Of a stretch of 64,000 nucleotides of DNA, positions 12,033 through 20,942 are shown piece after piece (within the stretch, counting starts at the first letter, position 1; every line of letters begins with the position of its first letter). The DNA comes from CAVVTR01 sp963751245 (GTDB taxonomy: Bacteria > Acidobacteriota > Thermoanaerobaculia > Thermoanaerobaculales > Thermoanaerobaculaceae). The stretch lies in assembly GCA_963751245.1 (NCBI GenBank), contig CAVVTR010000009.1, forward strand, positions 1-64,000, given 5' to 3'. The position numbers and the translations under genes were made by a program. The notes under the pieces were generated by a model, which ran no database searches, was not told the origin of the DNA, and saw nothing but the letters and a program-made list of their open reading frames with translations.

Positions 12033-13589
12033 TCAGAGCCCGAGCAGGCGGGTCATGAACAGCACCAGGCCGGGGACCGTGACGAGGCTCGCCAGGTCCA
12101 GGAGCGACCCGTGGCGGAGCATGGCCTTGATCGAGACGCAGCCCGAGCCGTACACGATGGCGTTGGGCGGGGTCGACACCGGGAGCATGAACGCCATGCT
12201 GGCGCCCAGCGCCACGGCCGCGGCGGGGGCGACCGGGCTCACTCCCGCGGCCTGGGCCGCCGCGATGGCGAGGGGGCCGACCATGGCCGCCGAGGCGGTG
12301 TTGGACGTGGTTTCCGTGATGACCACCGCCACCACCGCGAACAGATAGGTGAGGGCCAGCAGGGAGTGGGCTCCCGTGAGGGACACCACGCCCTTGCCCA
12401 CGGCCTCCGCGACCCCCGTGCGGAACATGGCGCCGCCCAGCGACAGGCCCCCGCCGAACAGCATCAGCGTGCCCCAGTCGACGCGCACCGCGTCGTTCCA
12501 GGTCAAGGTGAAGCGGCGCTCCTTCCAGCTCACCGGGAGCACGAAGAGAAGGGCCGCGCCGAGCACGGCGACGACCGCCTCCGGAAGGGCCGTGGAGAGC
12601 GTCCGGTAGACGGAGGAGCCCTGCCCAGCTACGAGGGCGGTCAGGCCGGGGAGCACCCACAGGGTGACCGTGGCGCCGAACGCGAGCATCACGTTGCGTT
12701 GCGCCGGGGTCCAGGCGCCCAGGGACGCGCGCTCGGCCAGGATGTGGTCGCGGCTGCCGGCGATCCGGTCGATCTCGGGGGGCAGCGCCCGGCGGAGGTA
12801 GACGAGGAGCATCACGAGCATGAGCACCATCGGCGGCGTGGCGAGCAGCATCCAGGTGAAGAAAGGGACCTTCACGTGGGCCAGCGTGTCCAGCAGGCCG
12901 AGGACGATGAGGTTGGGCGGCGTGCCGATGGGCGTCGCGACGCCGCCGATGGAGGCCGCGTAGGCGGTGGCGAGCATGAGGGCGGTGCCGTAGCGCAGCC
13001 GCGTGAGATCCACGGGCTTCCCGGTGGTGCGCTCGAGCAGGCGGGACAGCGCCGTCAGGACGCTCAGCCCGATGGGGTACATCATCGCGGCCGTGGCCGT
13101 GTTGGACAGCCACATGGACAGCACCCCGGTGATCACGGCGAACGCCACCAGGATCCGCGTGGCCGAGGACCCCACCCAGCGGCGGGAGAGGATGGCGAAG
13201 GCGAAGCGGCGGTCGAGGCCCGTGGTGAACATCGCCTCGGCGATCACGAAGCTGCCCAGGAAGAGGAAGATGATGGGGTCGCCGAAGGGGGCGAACATCT
13301 GCTTGGCCGTCCCGACCCCGAGCACCACGGCCAGGGCGGGGCCGAGAAGCGCCGTGACCGGGATCGGGACCGCCTCCGTCACCCACCAGGTGAGGATCCA
13401 GGCCAGCACGGCCACCAGGCGCGCCGCGGGCACCGGGAGCCCCGCCGGGGGAACGAGCAGGAGGGCGAGGAACAGCGCCGGCCCCAGGAACAACCCCACG
13501 CTCCGGCGGCGGCGTTCGAACGCCAGTTGCGGCGCGGTCAGCGACTCCTGGGCTTCGGCGAGGTCACGGTAGCGCTTGCGCTGAGTCAC
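12033..13589 (-). CDS. DASS/SLC13-family sodium:anion symporter
   Basis: 518 aa, 11-12 hydrophobic segments. The two family SNT signatures are clear: MWLSNTATAAMMYPIG in the first half and ETTSNTASAAMVGPL in the second, each followed by a P-P-N loop (GTPPNLIVLG and STPPNAIVYGSG). This layout defines the divalent-anion:Na+ symporters, which import dicarboxylates, sulfate or similar anions; specificity cannot be read from sequence. GTG at 13589 was chosen because GAGGAG lies 6-7 bases upstream and the protein then starts with a short cytosolic helix. It is transcribed divergently from the kinase/TauE/dikinase operon, 151 bp apart, so shared regulation is possible. Confidence 0.9.
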   Translation of the reverse strand: MTQRKRYRDLAEAQESLTAPQLAFERRRRSVGLFLGPALFLALLLVPPAGLPVPAARLVAVLAWILTWWVTEAVPIPVTALLGPALAVVLGVGTAKQMFAPFGDPIIFLFLGSFVIAEAMFTTGLDRRFAFAILSRRWVGSSATRILVAFAVITGVLSMWLSNTATAAMMYPIGLSVLTALSRLLERTTGKPVDLTRLRYGTALMLATAYAASIGGVATPIGTPPNLIVLGLLDTLAHVKVPFFTWMLLATPPMVLMLVMLLVYLRRALPPEIDRIAGSRDHILAERASLGAWTPAQRNVMLAFGATVTLWVLPGLTALVAGQGSSVYRTLSTALPEAVVAVLGAALLFVLPVSWKERRFTLTWNDAVRVDWGTLMLFGGGLSLGGAMFRTGVAEAVGKGVVSLTGAHSLLALTYLFAVVAVVITETTSNTASAAMVGPLAIAAAQAAGVSPVAPAAAVALGASMAFMLPVSTPPNAIVYGSGCVSIKAMLRHGSLLDLASLVTVPGLVLFMTRLLGL

Positions 13590-13674
13590 GGAGGGCTCCT
13601 CTCGCGTGGTGGTGGCGTGCGACCTGGAGGAAGTGTACACACCCCGGGGACCGCCATGAACGGGGCGGATTCTG

Positions 13675-13703
13675 TTGCACGGCATCAACACCGCCGGTAT
13701 ACT
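13675..13703 (+). promoter_or_regulatory. Sigma-70-type promoter of the kinase/TauE/dikinase operon
   Basis: TTGCAC at 13675-13680, exactly 17 bases, then TATACT at 13698-13703. Transcription would begin near 13710, about 30 bases before the ATG at 13741. In such GC-rich DNA this combination stands out. It is the only good promoter seen for the five-gene operon. Confidence 0.6.
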
Positions 13704-13740
13704 GCGACGGACGTGTCATGTGAAAGTGAAGAGGTGGACA

Positions 13741-14577
13741 ATGGCCATCATCACCATCTCCCGCGGAACCATGAGCGGCGGTCGGCGTCTCGCAGAGTGC
13801 CTCGCGGAAACCCTGGGCGCGCCGTGCCTGGGGCGCGAGGCCCTGGCGGAGGCGGCCGCGGCCCGCCTGGGCGTGCTTCCCGACGTCCTGCGGCAGAAGC
13901 TGGAGAGCGCGCCGAGGCTTTGGGACCGTCTCACGTCGGAGCGTCGCCGGTACGTGACGGCGGCCCAGGCGGCCCTCGCCGAGCATGCCGTCGAGGGCAA
14001 CCTCGTCTACCACGGGCACGCCGGGCACCTGCTCCTGCGCGGCGTGCCGGCGGTGCTGAGGGTCCGGCTCATCGCGCCTCTGGCGGCGCGGGTCGGCTTG
14101 CTCATGGACGAGCACGGGATGAAGCGTGAGGCGGCCATCGAGTACATCCGGCAGGTGGACCTGGAGCGGGCGCGGTGGACGCGCTTCATCTACGACGCGG
14201 ACCTGCGCGAGCCGGAGCTCTACGACCTCGTGGTGGACCTGGAGGTGCTCTCGCTGAAGAGCGCCTGCGCCGTCATCGCCGAGGCCGCCCGCCAGCCGGA
14301 GTTCGCCGTCGACGGCGACGTGCAGGCGGCGCTGCGGGACTTCGCCCTGGCGTGCAGGGTCAAGGTGGCGCTGGCCACCGAGCCTGCCACCCGCCCGCTG
14401 GAGCTGGAGGTGAGCGCCGTCGGCGGGGTCGTCAACATCGAGGGGACGGCGCCCGAGGCCGCCATGCTGACCCACGTGAGCTCGCGCCTGCACCAGGAGG
14501 TGCGGGAGGTGGCGCTGGCCGTAGAGGGTGTGCGCGGCGTGGAGCTGGAGCTGCGGGAGTTCGACGCCTACCACTGA
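13741..14577 (+). CDS. Cytidylate-kinase-like protein with BON-like C-terminal domain
   Basis: 278 aa. Start ATG 13741 with AGAGGTGG upstream. Residues 1-190 match the cytidylate-kinase-like family (PF13189 type): AIITISRGTMSGGRRLAECLAE, where a GGR replaces the usual GK[ST] P-loop, as is typical of that family, and a lid region ERARWTRFIYD. Residues 205-275 look like a BON domain (CRVKVALATEPATRP, GGVVNIEGTAPEAA, VEGVRGVELEL), usually a phospholipid- or membrane-associated module. True CMP kinases end after the kinase fold, so this is probably a regulatory or membrane-linked phosphotransferase and not the housekeeping Cmk. First gene of the operon running to 20942. Confidence 0.75.
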   Translation: MAIITISRGTMSGGRRLAECLAETLGAPCLGREALAEAAAARLGVLPDVLRQKLESAPRLWDRLTSERRRYVTAAQAALAEHAVEGNLVYHGHAGHLLLRGVPAVLRVRLIAPLAARVGLLMDEHGMKREAAIEYIRQVDLERARWTRFIYDADLREPELYDLVVDLEVLSLKSACAVIAEAARQPEFAVDGDVQAALRDFALACRVKVALATEPATRPLELEVSAVGGVVNIEGTAPEAAMLTHVSSRLHQEVREVALAVEGVRGVELELREFDAYH

Positions 14578-14635
14578 TGACGCTCGGGTGCGCGTTACCG
14601 GCCGGTCCTGAGGGCGCCGGCCGCGGGAGGTGACC

Positions 14636-14824
14636 GTGGAGTTCCTTCGTTGGCTGCAGCAGCTGGGGATGGATGCCAACCCGGCCGAGCCCGGGTTCCA
14701 GGCCCGTCCCCTCTACCTTCTGATGAGCGTAGTGCTGCCCGTCACGCTGGGTCTGGTGGCGGGTTTCGGGACCCGGCTCATCGAACGGGTCTTCGGCGTC
14801 GAGCTGGGCAGGGGGGGACACTGA
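14636..14824 (+). CDS. 62-aa single-span membrane protein
   Basis: Starts at GTG 14636 with GGGAGG six bases upstream; another in-frame GTG at 14630 is possible. The product begins MEFLRWLQQLGMDANPAEPG, then a hydrophobic helix LYLLMSVVLPVTLGLVAGFG and a short charged tail. Its TGA overlaps the ATG of the TauE/SafE gene (ATGA at 14824), so translation is coupled. It may be an accessory subunit of that exporter. No family recognised. Confidence 0.7.
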   Translation: MEFLRWLQQLGMDANPAEPGFQARPLYLLMSVVLPVTLGLVAGFGTRLIERVFGVELGRGGH

Positions 14825-15762
14825 TGTCCGTCGCCGACTTCGTGATCAACTCCGCGGACTTCCCCTGGCTGATCCTCTTCGGGCTGGTCGTGGGCGGCCT
14901 CGGCGGCTTCTTCGGCGTCGGGGGCGGCTTCCTCATGGTGCCCATGCTCAACGTCGTCTTCGGTATCCCCTACAACATCGCCGTCGGCTCGGACCTGGGG
15001 CAGATGTGCGGCATGTCCACGGCCGCCACGGTGCGGCACATGCGGTTCGGCAACATCGACTTCAAGCTTGGCTTCCTCATGATCGTGGGGACGGCGGCGG
15101 GCGTCGAGGCCGGCGCCAACGTCCTGGAGGTGCTCAAGCACGCGGGGACGGTGAGCGTCATCGGCCGCGAGCTCGAGATCATGTCCCTGGTGATGAGCCT
15201 CGTCTACGGCGCTCTGCTGATCTTTCTGGGCACGGCGATGGTTCGCGAGTCCCTGCGCTCCATCAAGCGTTCGCGGGGCCGCGTGGACCTCGCCCCGGAG
15301 GCCCCCGGGTCGCCCATCGCCATGCGGTTGCGCACCCTGCGGATCTGGCCGATGGTCTCGCTGCCGGCCTCGGGCATCGAGGCGGTGTCGCTGTGGGTGA
15401 TCCTCGCCATCGGCTTCCTGACCGGCCTGCTCTCCGGTATGCTCGGGGTCGGTGGTGGCTTCATCCGCATGCCGGCGCTGGTGTACATGCTCGGGTGTCC
15501 GACCGTGGTGGCGGTGGGGACGGACCTGTTCGAGATCATGTTCTCCTCCGGTTACGGCGTCCTCACCCACGCCTTCAAGGGCAACGTCCACCTCGTGCTG
15601 GTCCTCGCCCTGCTCATCGGAACAACCATCGGGGCGCAGGTCGGTGCGTCCTACACCCGCAAGGCGGGGGGGCCCTGGGTGCGTTTCGGCTTCGGGTGCC
15701 TGGCGTTCATCGGTGTCGCCATGGTGGTGTTCAAGCTCGTGCTGCAGCTCAGCCGGGGCTGA
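14824..15762 (+). CDS. TauE/SafE-family anion exporter
   Basis: 312 aa with two repeats of about four membrane helices, each opening with the family signature: GLGGFFGVGGGFLMVPML near residue 25 and GLLSGMLGVGGGFIRMPAL near residue 205. The family exports sulfite, sulfoacetate or other small organic acids; the substrate here is unknown. The repeats are joined by a cytosolic loop of about 45 residues (RESLRSIKRSRGRVDLAPEA). Start ATG overlaps the previous stop. Downstream are two dikinase-like phosphotransfer proteins, which suggests transport linked to a phosphorylation step or signal. Confidence 0.9.
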   Translation: MSVADFVINSADFPWLILFGLVVGGLGGFFGVGGGFLMVPMLNVVFGIPYNIAVGSDLGQMCGMSTAATVRHMRFGNIDFKLGFLMIVGTAAGVEAGANVLEVLKHAGTVSVIGRELEIMSLVMSLVYGALLIFLGTAMVRESLRSIKRSRGRVDLAPEAPGSPIAMRLRTLRIWPMVSLPASGIEAVSLWVILAIGFLTGLLSGMLGVGGGFIRMPALVYMLGCPTVVAVGTDLFEIMFSSGYGVLTHAFKGNVHLVLVLALLIGTTIGAQVGASYTRKAGGPWVRFGFGCLAFIGVAMVVFKLVLQLSRG

Positions 15763-15823
15763 GCCGGGGTACGCGTGACGGCGCCACCGGCATCGCTGGC
15801 CACCACGTCGGCGGGGTAGCGCC

Positions 15824-18367
15824 GTGTCCGGTTTGCTGCGCGCCCTGCGGGTGCTCCGCTCCTCCCGCCGTAGCGGGCGGCCCTACGTCCCGGTCGCAGA
15901 GAGGTTCGCCCACTTCCGGGTCATCGGCGCGGGCAACAACGCCTTCCTGGAGAACCTCCTGGGGCTCAAGGACCGCGCCGAGTCGGCGGCGGTGCCGGGG
16001 ATGGAAGGCGTGGTGTCCGCATACGAGTCGCTGAGCGGGCCGGTGGGGGCCATGGTGAAGGCCCTGGTCGCGATGGCGGGCGGCCGCTACCAGAGCCTGC
16101 TCCAGCGCTACGAGGAGATCGACCGGGACATCGCCCAGAGCGTGCTGCGGTCGCAGCCCATCCAGTACGGTCCGCCGATCGCCTGGCCGGGGGGGGAGGT
16201 CCCGCTCCATCCCGAGGAGACCGGCCCCAAGGCGGCACGCCTGGCCGAGGTCGCCGGCGCGCTGCCCCTCGCGGTGCCCCCGTTCTTCGCCGTCACCGTC
16301 TACGGGTACCGTCTGTTCATGGAGGCGACGGGGCTCCAGGACCTCGTCAACGAGCGCCTCGGCTCCACCGACCTCCGCGACGCCGAGGCCCTCGCCGCCG
16401 CCTCGGGCGACCTGGCCGCCGCCGTGCTCGCCGCGGAGGTGCCGCCGGTGCTGGCCGGCGCGATGCGGGAGGCGCGCCGCCGTCTGGTCGCCGAGCATCC
16501 CGCCCGGTTCGGGGTGGCGGTCCGCTCCTCGGCCGTGGTCGAGGACGCCGAGTCGTCCTTCGCGGGCCAGTTCCTCAGCGTCCTCGGAGTGGGGGAGGCA
16601 GGGCTGCTGGACGCCTACAAGGAGGTCGTGGCCAGCAAGTACCGCGTGGAGGCGATGCGCTACGCCCTGGCCCGCGGCTTCCTCGACCAGGACGTCGCGA
16701 TGCCGGTCCTGGTGATGGCCATGGTGCAGCCCCGGGCCAGCGGCGTGGCCTATTCCCGCTCACCGGACCACCCGGGGTGCGCGGTGGTGACGTCGGTGGC
16801 GGGGCTGGCGGCGCCCCTCGTCGACGGGAGCGTGGTGCCGGAGCGCTTCGTCGTCCTCCCCGCGGAGTCGCCCCGCATCGTCGAGCGCTCCGCCGGTGGG
16901 ACGTCCGGGGCGCTGCGCTGCGTGGAGGGTGGCGGTCTCGTGCGCTCGGGCGGTGGAGAGGGCCTGGACGACGAGGCCGTGGCTGCCGTTGCCGAGATGG
17001 CCTGGGCCCTCGAGGACCACTTCGACGCGCCCCAGGACGTGGAGTGGGCCCTGGACGGGGAGGGCACGCTCTTCGTGGTGCAGACGCGGCCACTGCGCAG
17101 CGGAGGCGAGGCCGACCTCAGGGACCGCCCTCGCGTCCAGGTGAACGGCTACCGGCTGCTGGCGCAGGGCGTGCGCGCCGCCGGCGGCACCGGCTCCGGG
17201 CCGGTATGCCGCATCGCCGACCCCGGGCGTCTCGACGCGGTGCCGGAGGGTGCGGTGGCGGTGGTGGAGGTGGTCGACCCGCGGCTCGCCGGGGTGGTGG
17301 GGCGTCTGGCGGCCATCGTCTCGGCCTCCGGTAGCGCCACCGGGCACATGGCGACCATCGCCCGCGAGTTCGGCGTGCCCTGCGTGGTCGGCGTCGAGGG
17401 AGCGCCCGAGCGACTGGCGGACGGCACCGTGGTGACGGTGGACGGCTGGAGCGGGCGCGTCTACGAAGGCCTCGTGGCGGAGCTCCTCGCCGCTGGTGGG
17501 CCCACCTCGGCGAAGCGGGCCCGCGACCCGGTGCGGGAGCGCCTGGAGGAGCTCCTCGGTCGGGTCAGTCCGCTGACCCTCACCGACCCCTCGGCGCCCA
17601 CCTTCAGGCCCCGCAACTGCGCCACCCTGCACGACGTGGCGCGCTTCGTCCACCAGCGGGCCATGGCCGAGATGTTCGGCATCGAGGGGTTGTCGTCCCG
17701 GGAGCGGCGCCAGACGCGGCGCCTCGACTGGCACCTCCCCATGGATCTCCTCATCCTCGACCTCGGGAGCGGGCTCGCCGCCGGCACGGACCGCCTCGTC
17801 CCGGTGGACCGGATCGCGTCGGTGCCCCTCGCAGCCCTCATCGAGGGCATGACCGATCCCCGGCTCCACTGGGCGGGCCCGGTGGGGTTCGACCTCAAGG
17901 GCTTCGTCTCGGTGGTGGTCCGCAGCGCCGCCGACGACCAGCGCTACGGCGAGCCGAGCTACGCCCTGTGCTCGCCGGACTATCTCCACTTTTCGTCGCG
18001 CCTCGCCTACCACTTCGCCACCGCCGACTCCGTGTGCGGCCGGCTGATCAACGAGAACTACGCGCGCTTCCTGTTCCACGGCGGTGCCGCGGTCGCCGAG
18101 CGGCGGGAGTGGCGCGCCCACTTCCTCGCCACGGTGCTGCAGTACAACGGCTTCATCGTGACGCGCCGGGGCGACCGGGTGGAGGCGGTGCTGTCCAAGC
18201 GAAGCGCCGAGGTCATCGAGGAGTCGCTGGTCATGCTGGGCCGGCTCATGGTGGCCGCCAGGCACCTGGACATGGTCATGGAGAGCCAGGCCACGGCGGA
18301 CGCCTTCGCGCGCGCCTTCCTCACCGGGGACTACGGCTTCGAGCTGGTCCGCCGGGAAGGGCGGTGA
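15824..18367 (+). CDS. Dikinase-like protein 1: ATP-grasp, phosphohistidine domain, novel C-terminus
   Basis: 847 aa from GTG 15824. Residues 20-125 are a helical domain (NNAFLENLLGL ... GGRYQSLLQRYEEIDRDI). Residues 130-435 form a PPDK/PEP-synthase ATP-grasp domain: GPKAARLAEV, VRSSAVVEDAESSFAGQ, QDVEWALDGEG, FVVQTRPL. Residues 440-560 form the swivelling PEP-utiliser domain, SGSATGHMATIAREFGVP, with the phospho-accepting His at about 508. The PEP/pyruvate TIM barrel is absent. Instead an unrecognised domain (565-847) holds RPRNCATLHDVARFVHQRAM and SSRLAYHFATADSVCGRLIN. By analogy with rifampin phosphotransferase and glucan dikinases, it could move the beta-phosphate of ATP to an unknown acceptor. 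Confidence 0.8.
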   Translation: MSGLLRALRVLRSSRRSGRPYVPVAERFAHFRVIGAGNNAFLENLLGLKDRAESAAVPGMEGVVSAYESLSGPVGAMVKALVAMAGGRYQSLLQRYEEIDRDIAQSVLRSQPIQYGPPIAWPGGEVPLHPEETGPKAARLAEVAGALPLAVPPFFAVTVYGYRLFMEATGLQDLVNERLGSTDLRDAEALAAASGDLAAAVLAAEVPPVLAGAMREARRRLVAEHPARFGVAVRSSAVVEDAESSFAGQFLSVLGVGEAGLLDAYKEVVASKYRVEAMRYALARGFLDQDVAMPVLVMAMVQPRASGVAYSRSPDHPGCAVVTSVAGLAAPLVDGSVVPERFVVLPAESPRIVERSAGGTSGALRCVEGGGLVRSGGGEGLDDEAVAAVAEMAWALEDHFDAPQDVEWALDGEGTLFVVQTRPLRSGGEADLRDRPRVQVNGYRLLAQGVRAAGGTGSGPVCRIADPGRLDAVPEGAVAVVEVVDPRLAGVVGRLAAIVSASGSATGHMATIAREFGVPCVVGVEGAPERLADGTVVTVDGWSGRVYEGLVAELLAAGGPTSAKRARDPVRERLEELLGRVSPLTLTDPSAPTFRPRNCATLHDVARFVHQRAMAEMFGIEGLSSRERRQTRRLDWHLPMDLLILDLGSGLAAGTDRLVPVDRIASVPLAALIEGMTDPRLHWAGPVGFDLKGFVSVVVRSAADDQRYGEPSYALCSPDYLHFSSRLAYHFATADSVCGRLINENYARFLFHGGAAVAERREWRAHFLATVLQYNGFIVTRRGDRVEAVLSKRSAEVIEESLVMLGRLMVAARHLDMVMESQATADAFARAFLTGDYGFELVRREGR

Positions 18368-18368
18368 G

Positions 18369-20942
18369 ATGGGGTTCCTCCGCGGGTTCATCCGTCCGCG
18401 GCGCACCGGGCCCGGGGAGACGCTGCGCCTCAAGTACCGCAGCTTCCGCCGGCTGCTGGCCACCAACAACGAGATGCTGGAGCAGATCGCCGAGCTGGAG
18501 GGCGCCCTGGCCGCCGGCGTCGGGCTCCCGTTGGACCACCTGCGGAGCGTCACCGCCGCCATGGGCGAGCGCGCCCGGCTCATGGTGGACGACCTCAACG
18601 CCGTCTCGGGCGGTCGCTATCGCGTGCTGTACGGCAACCTGGAGCGCATCGCCGCCGGAGTCGAGGAGGCGCTGTTGGAGGTGAAGGGCACGCCGGTGAC
18701 GAAGGTGTGCATCCCCCTGGAGGACATCACCCGGGACCTCCTGGACGCCGTCGGCGGCAAGACCGCCAACCTCGGCGAGGTGCGCAACGCCGTGGGGCTC
18801 CCGGTGCCGTCGGGCTTCGCCATCTCCGCGTTCGCCTACCGCGCCTTCGTGGAGGGCGGGGGGCTGCAGGCGCGGCTCACCGGCCTGTGGGAGTCCATCC
18901 GCTGGGAGGACCTGCACACGGTGAGCCGGGCCTCCGAGGCCATGCAGGCCGCCGTGCTCGAGGCCGAGATCCCCCAGGAGGTCCGCGAGGCCATCACCCT
19001 GGCCGCCCACGACCTCTACCGGAAGGCGCCGGGTCACCCCCACATCTCCATCCGCTCCTCCGCCATCGGCGAGGACAGCCGGGCCACCTTCGCGGGGCAG
19101 TACGCCAGCTACCTGGGGGTGCCCCTGGAGCAGGTGCTGCGGCGGTGGAAGGAGGTGCTGGCCGGCAAGTTCACGCCCCGGGCGCTGTTCTACATGAACA
19201 ACAAGGGGTTCCGCGAGGAGACCCTGGCCATGTCGGTGGGGTGCTTCCTCATGGTGGACGCGGTGGCCGCGGGCGTGGCGTACTCCGCCAACCCCGCCGA
19301 CGACTCCCTGGACACCATGATGATCAGCTCGGTGTGGGGCCTCGGCAAGCCCGTCGTGGACGGCTCCCTGACCCCGGACATCTTCCTCGTGCCGCGCCGC
19401 CCCGGGGGCGGTGCTCCCGAGGCCCGCATCGCGGACAAGCCGTGGCGCCTCGTGGAGGCGGCCGACGGAGGGGTGCTGCAGGAGGAGGTGCCCCCCGCCC
19501 AGCGCACCGCTCCCAGCCTGGACGAGAGCCAGATCGCAACGCTGGCCGGCTACCTGCGGGCCCTGGAGGCCCACTTCCGCGGACCCCAGGACGTCGAGTG
19601 GGCGCTGGACCGGCAGGGACGGCTGTTCATCCTGCAGACCCGCCCTCTGCGGCTGGTCGGCCGCCCGCACCGGGCCGAGGCCGAGTCGCTGGCGCTGGAG
19701 AGGCACGATCTGCTCCTGGAAGGCGGCTTCACGGCGTGCCCCGGGGTGGGCTCGGGGCGCGTGGTCCGCGCCGAGACCGATGAGGAGCTCGCCGCGTTCC
19801 CCGAGGGCGGCGTGCTGGTCGCGCGCCAGACCTCGCCCCGCTTCGTCAAGGTCATGATCCGCGCCCGGGCCATCGTCACCGACGTGGGCAGCGTGACCGG
19901 CCACATGGCGTCGCTGGCCCGGGAGTACCGCGTGCCCACCATCACCGGCGCGGGGTCCGCGACGTCGCTGCCCGAGGGGGAGGAGGTGACCGTGGACGCC
20001 ACCCGGTGCCGGGTCTTCGCCGGCCGGGTGGAGCCGCTCCTCACGCTGCCGGCGACGCCCGATGCGCCCGTGCGGGACCGGATGGGCCTCGGGCTCCTGG
20101 AGCGCATCACCGCCAGGGTCGCACGGCTCAACCTCACCGATCCCGCCAAGAACTCCTTCCGAGCCAAGAACTGCCGGACCTACCACGACGTGATCCGCTT
20201 CTGCCACGAGATGGCGATCTCCGAGATGTTCGCCATCAACGACTACCGCAACCTCGCCGGGCGGGGCGCCGCGTTCCGGCTGCAGACGGACATCCCCCTG
20301 GGCGTCTACGTCATCGACCTCGGCGGCGGAGTCGACGCGCCTCCGGGCACCCGCGCCGTGCGCCCGGAGCAGGTGCTCTCCGTGCCCATGCGGGCCCTGT
20401 GGGAGGGCATGACGACGCCGGGGGTGCGGTGGGCGGGGGCCCGGCCCATCGACGTGCGCGGGCTGCTGTCGGTGTGGGCCAACACCATGGTCGACGGTGC
20501 CCGCGCCGAGCGCGGCCTGGGCGACAACTCCTATGCCGTGGTGAGCGGCACCTACGCCAGCTTCGGCTCGCGCCTGGGCTACCACTTCACCACCCTCGAG
20601 GCCGTGTGCGGCGACAGCGTCCACGAGAACTTCATCATCTTCCGGTTCAAGGGCGGCGCCGCCGACCTGGAGCGGCGGGAGCGCCGCGTGCGCTTCATCG
20701 CCGAGGTGCTCCAGCGCCACGGCTTCGAGGTCGACCGGCGGCAGGACCTCCTCAACGCCTGGGCCAAGAAGCTTCCCCGGGAGGAGACCGCCGCCCTGCT
20801 TCGCATGCTCGGCCGGCTCATGGGCTGCGCCCGGCAGCTCGACGTCGCCATGGACACGGAGGCCAGCGTGGCCGCCTGCGTGGAGGCGTTCAGCCGCGGC
20901 GACTACGGCTTCTTCGACTTCGGCACCCCGCGCCCTCAGTGA
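18369..20942 (+). CDS. Dikinase-like protein 2, paralogue of the preceding gene
   Basis: 857 aa; ATG one base after the previous stop. Same architecture: helical domain (NNEMLEQIAELEGAL ... GGRYRVLYGNLERIAAG), ATP-grasp (GGKTANLGEV, IRSSAIGEDSRATFAGQ, QDVEWALDRQG), phosphohistidine domain (VGSVTGHMASLAREYRVP, His at about 512), and the unknown C-terminal domain (AKNCRTYHDVIRFCHEMAIS, GSRLGYHFTTLEAVCGDSVH). Both copies keep the ATP-binding motifs and the His, so neither is obviously dead. Adjacent paralogues with divergent sequences often form heteromers; that is inference. The last 7 bases overlap the convergent surE gene. Confidence 0.8.
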   Translation: MGFLRGFIRPRRTGPGETLRLKYRSFRRLLATNNEMLEQIAELEGALAAGVGLPLDHLRSVTAAMGERARLMVDDLNAVSGGRYRVLYGNLERIAAGVEEALLEVKGTPVTKVCIPLEDITRDLLDAVGGKTANLGEVRNAVGLPVPSGFAISAFAYRAFVEGGGLQARLTGLWESIRWEDLHTVSRASEAMQAAVLEAEIPQEVREAITLAAHDLYRKAPGHPHISIRSSAIGEDSRATFAGQYASYLGVPLEQVLRRWKEVLAGKFTPRALFYMNNKGFREETLAMSVGCFLMVDAVAAGVAYSANPADDSLDTMMISSVWGLGKPVVDGSLTPDIFLVPRRPGGGAPEARIADKPWRLVEAADGGVLQEEVPPAQRTAPSLDESQIATLAGYLRALEAHFRGPQDVEWALDRQGRLFILQTRPLRLVGRPHRAEAESLALERHDLLLEGGFTACPGVGSGRVVRAETDEELAAFPEGGVLVARQTSPRFVKVMIRARAIVTDVGSVTGHMASLAREYRVPTITGAGSATSLPEGEEVTVDATRCRVFAGRVEPLLTLPATPDAPVRDRMGLGLLERITARVARLNLTDPAKNSFRAKNCRTYHDVIRFCHEMAISEMFAINDYRNLAGRGAAFRLQTDIPLGVYVIDLGGGVDAPPGTRAVRPEQVLSVPMRALWEGMTTPGVRWAGARPIDVRGLLSVWANTMVDGARAERGLGDNSYAVVSGTYASFGSRLGYHFTTLEAVCGDSVHENFIIFRFKGGAADLERRERRVRFIAEVLQRHGFEVDRRQDLLNAWAKKLPREETAALLRMLGRLMGCARQLDVAMDTEASVAACVEAFSRGDYGFFDFGTPRPQ

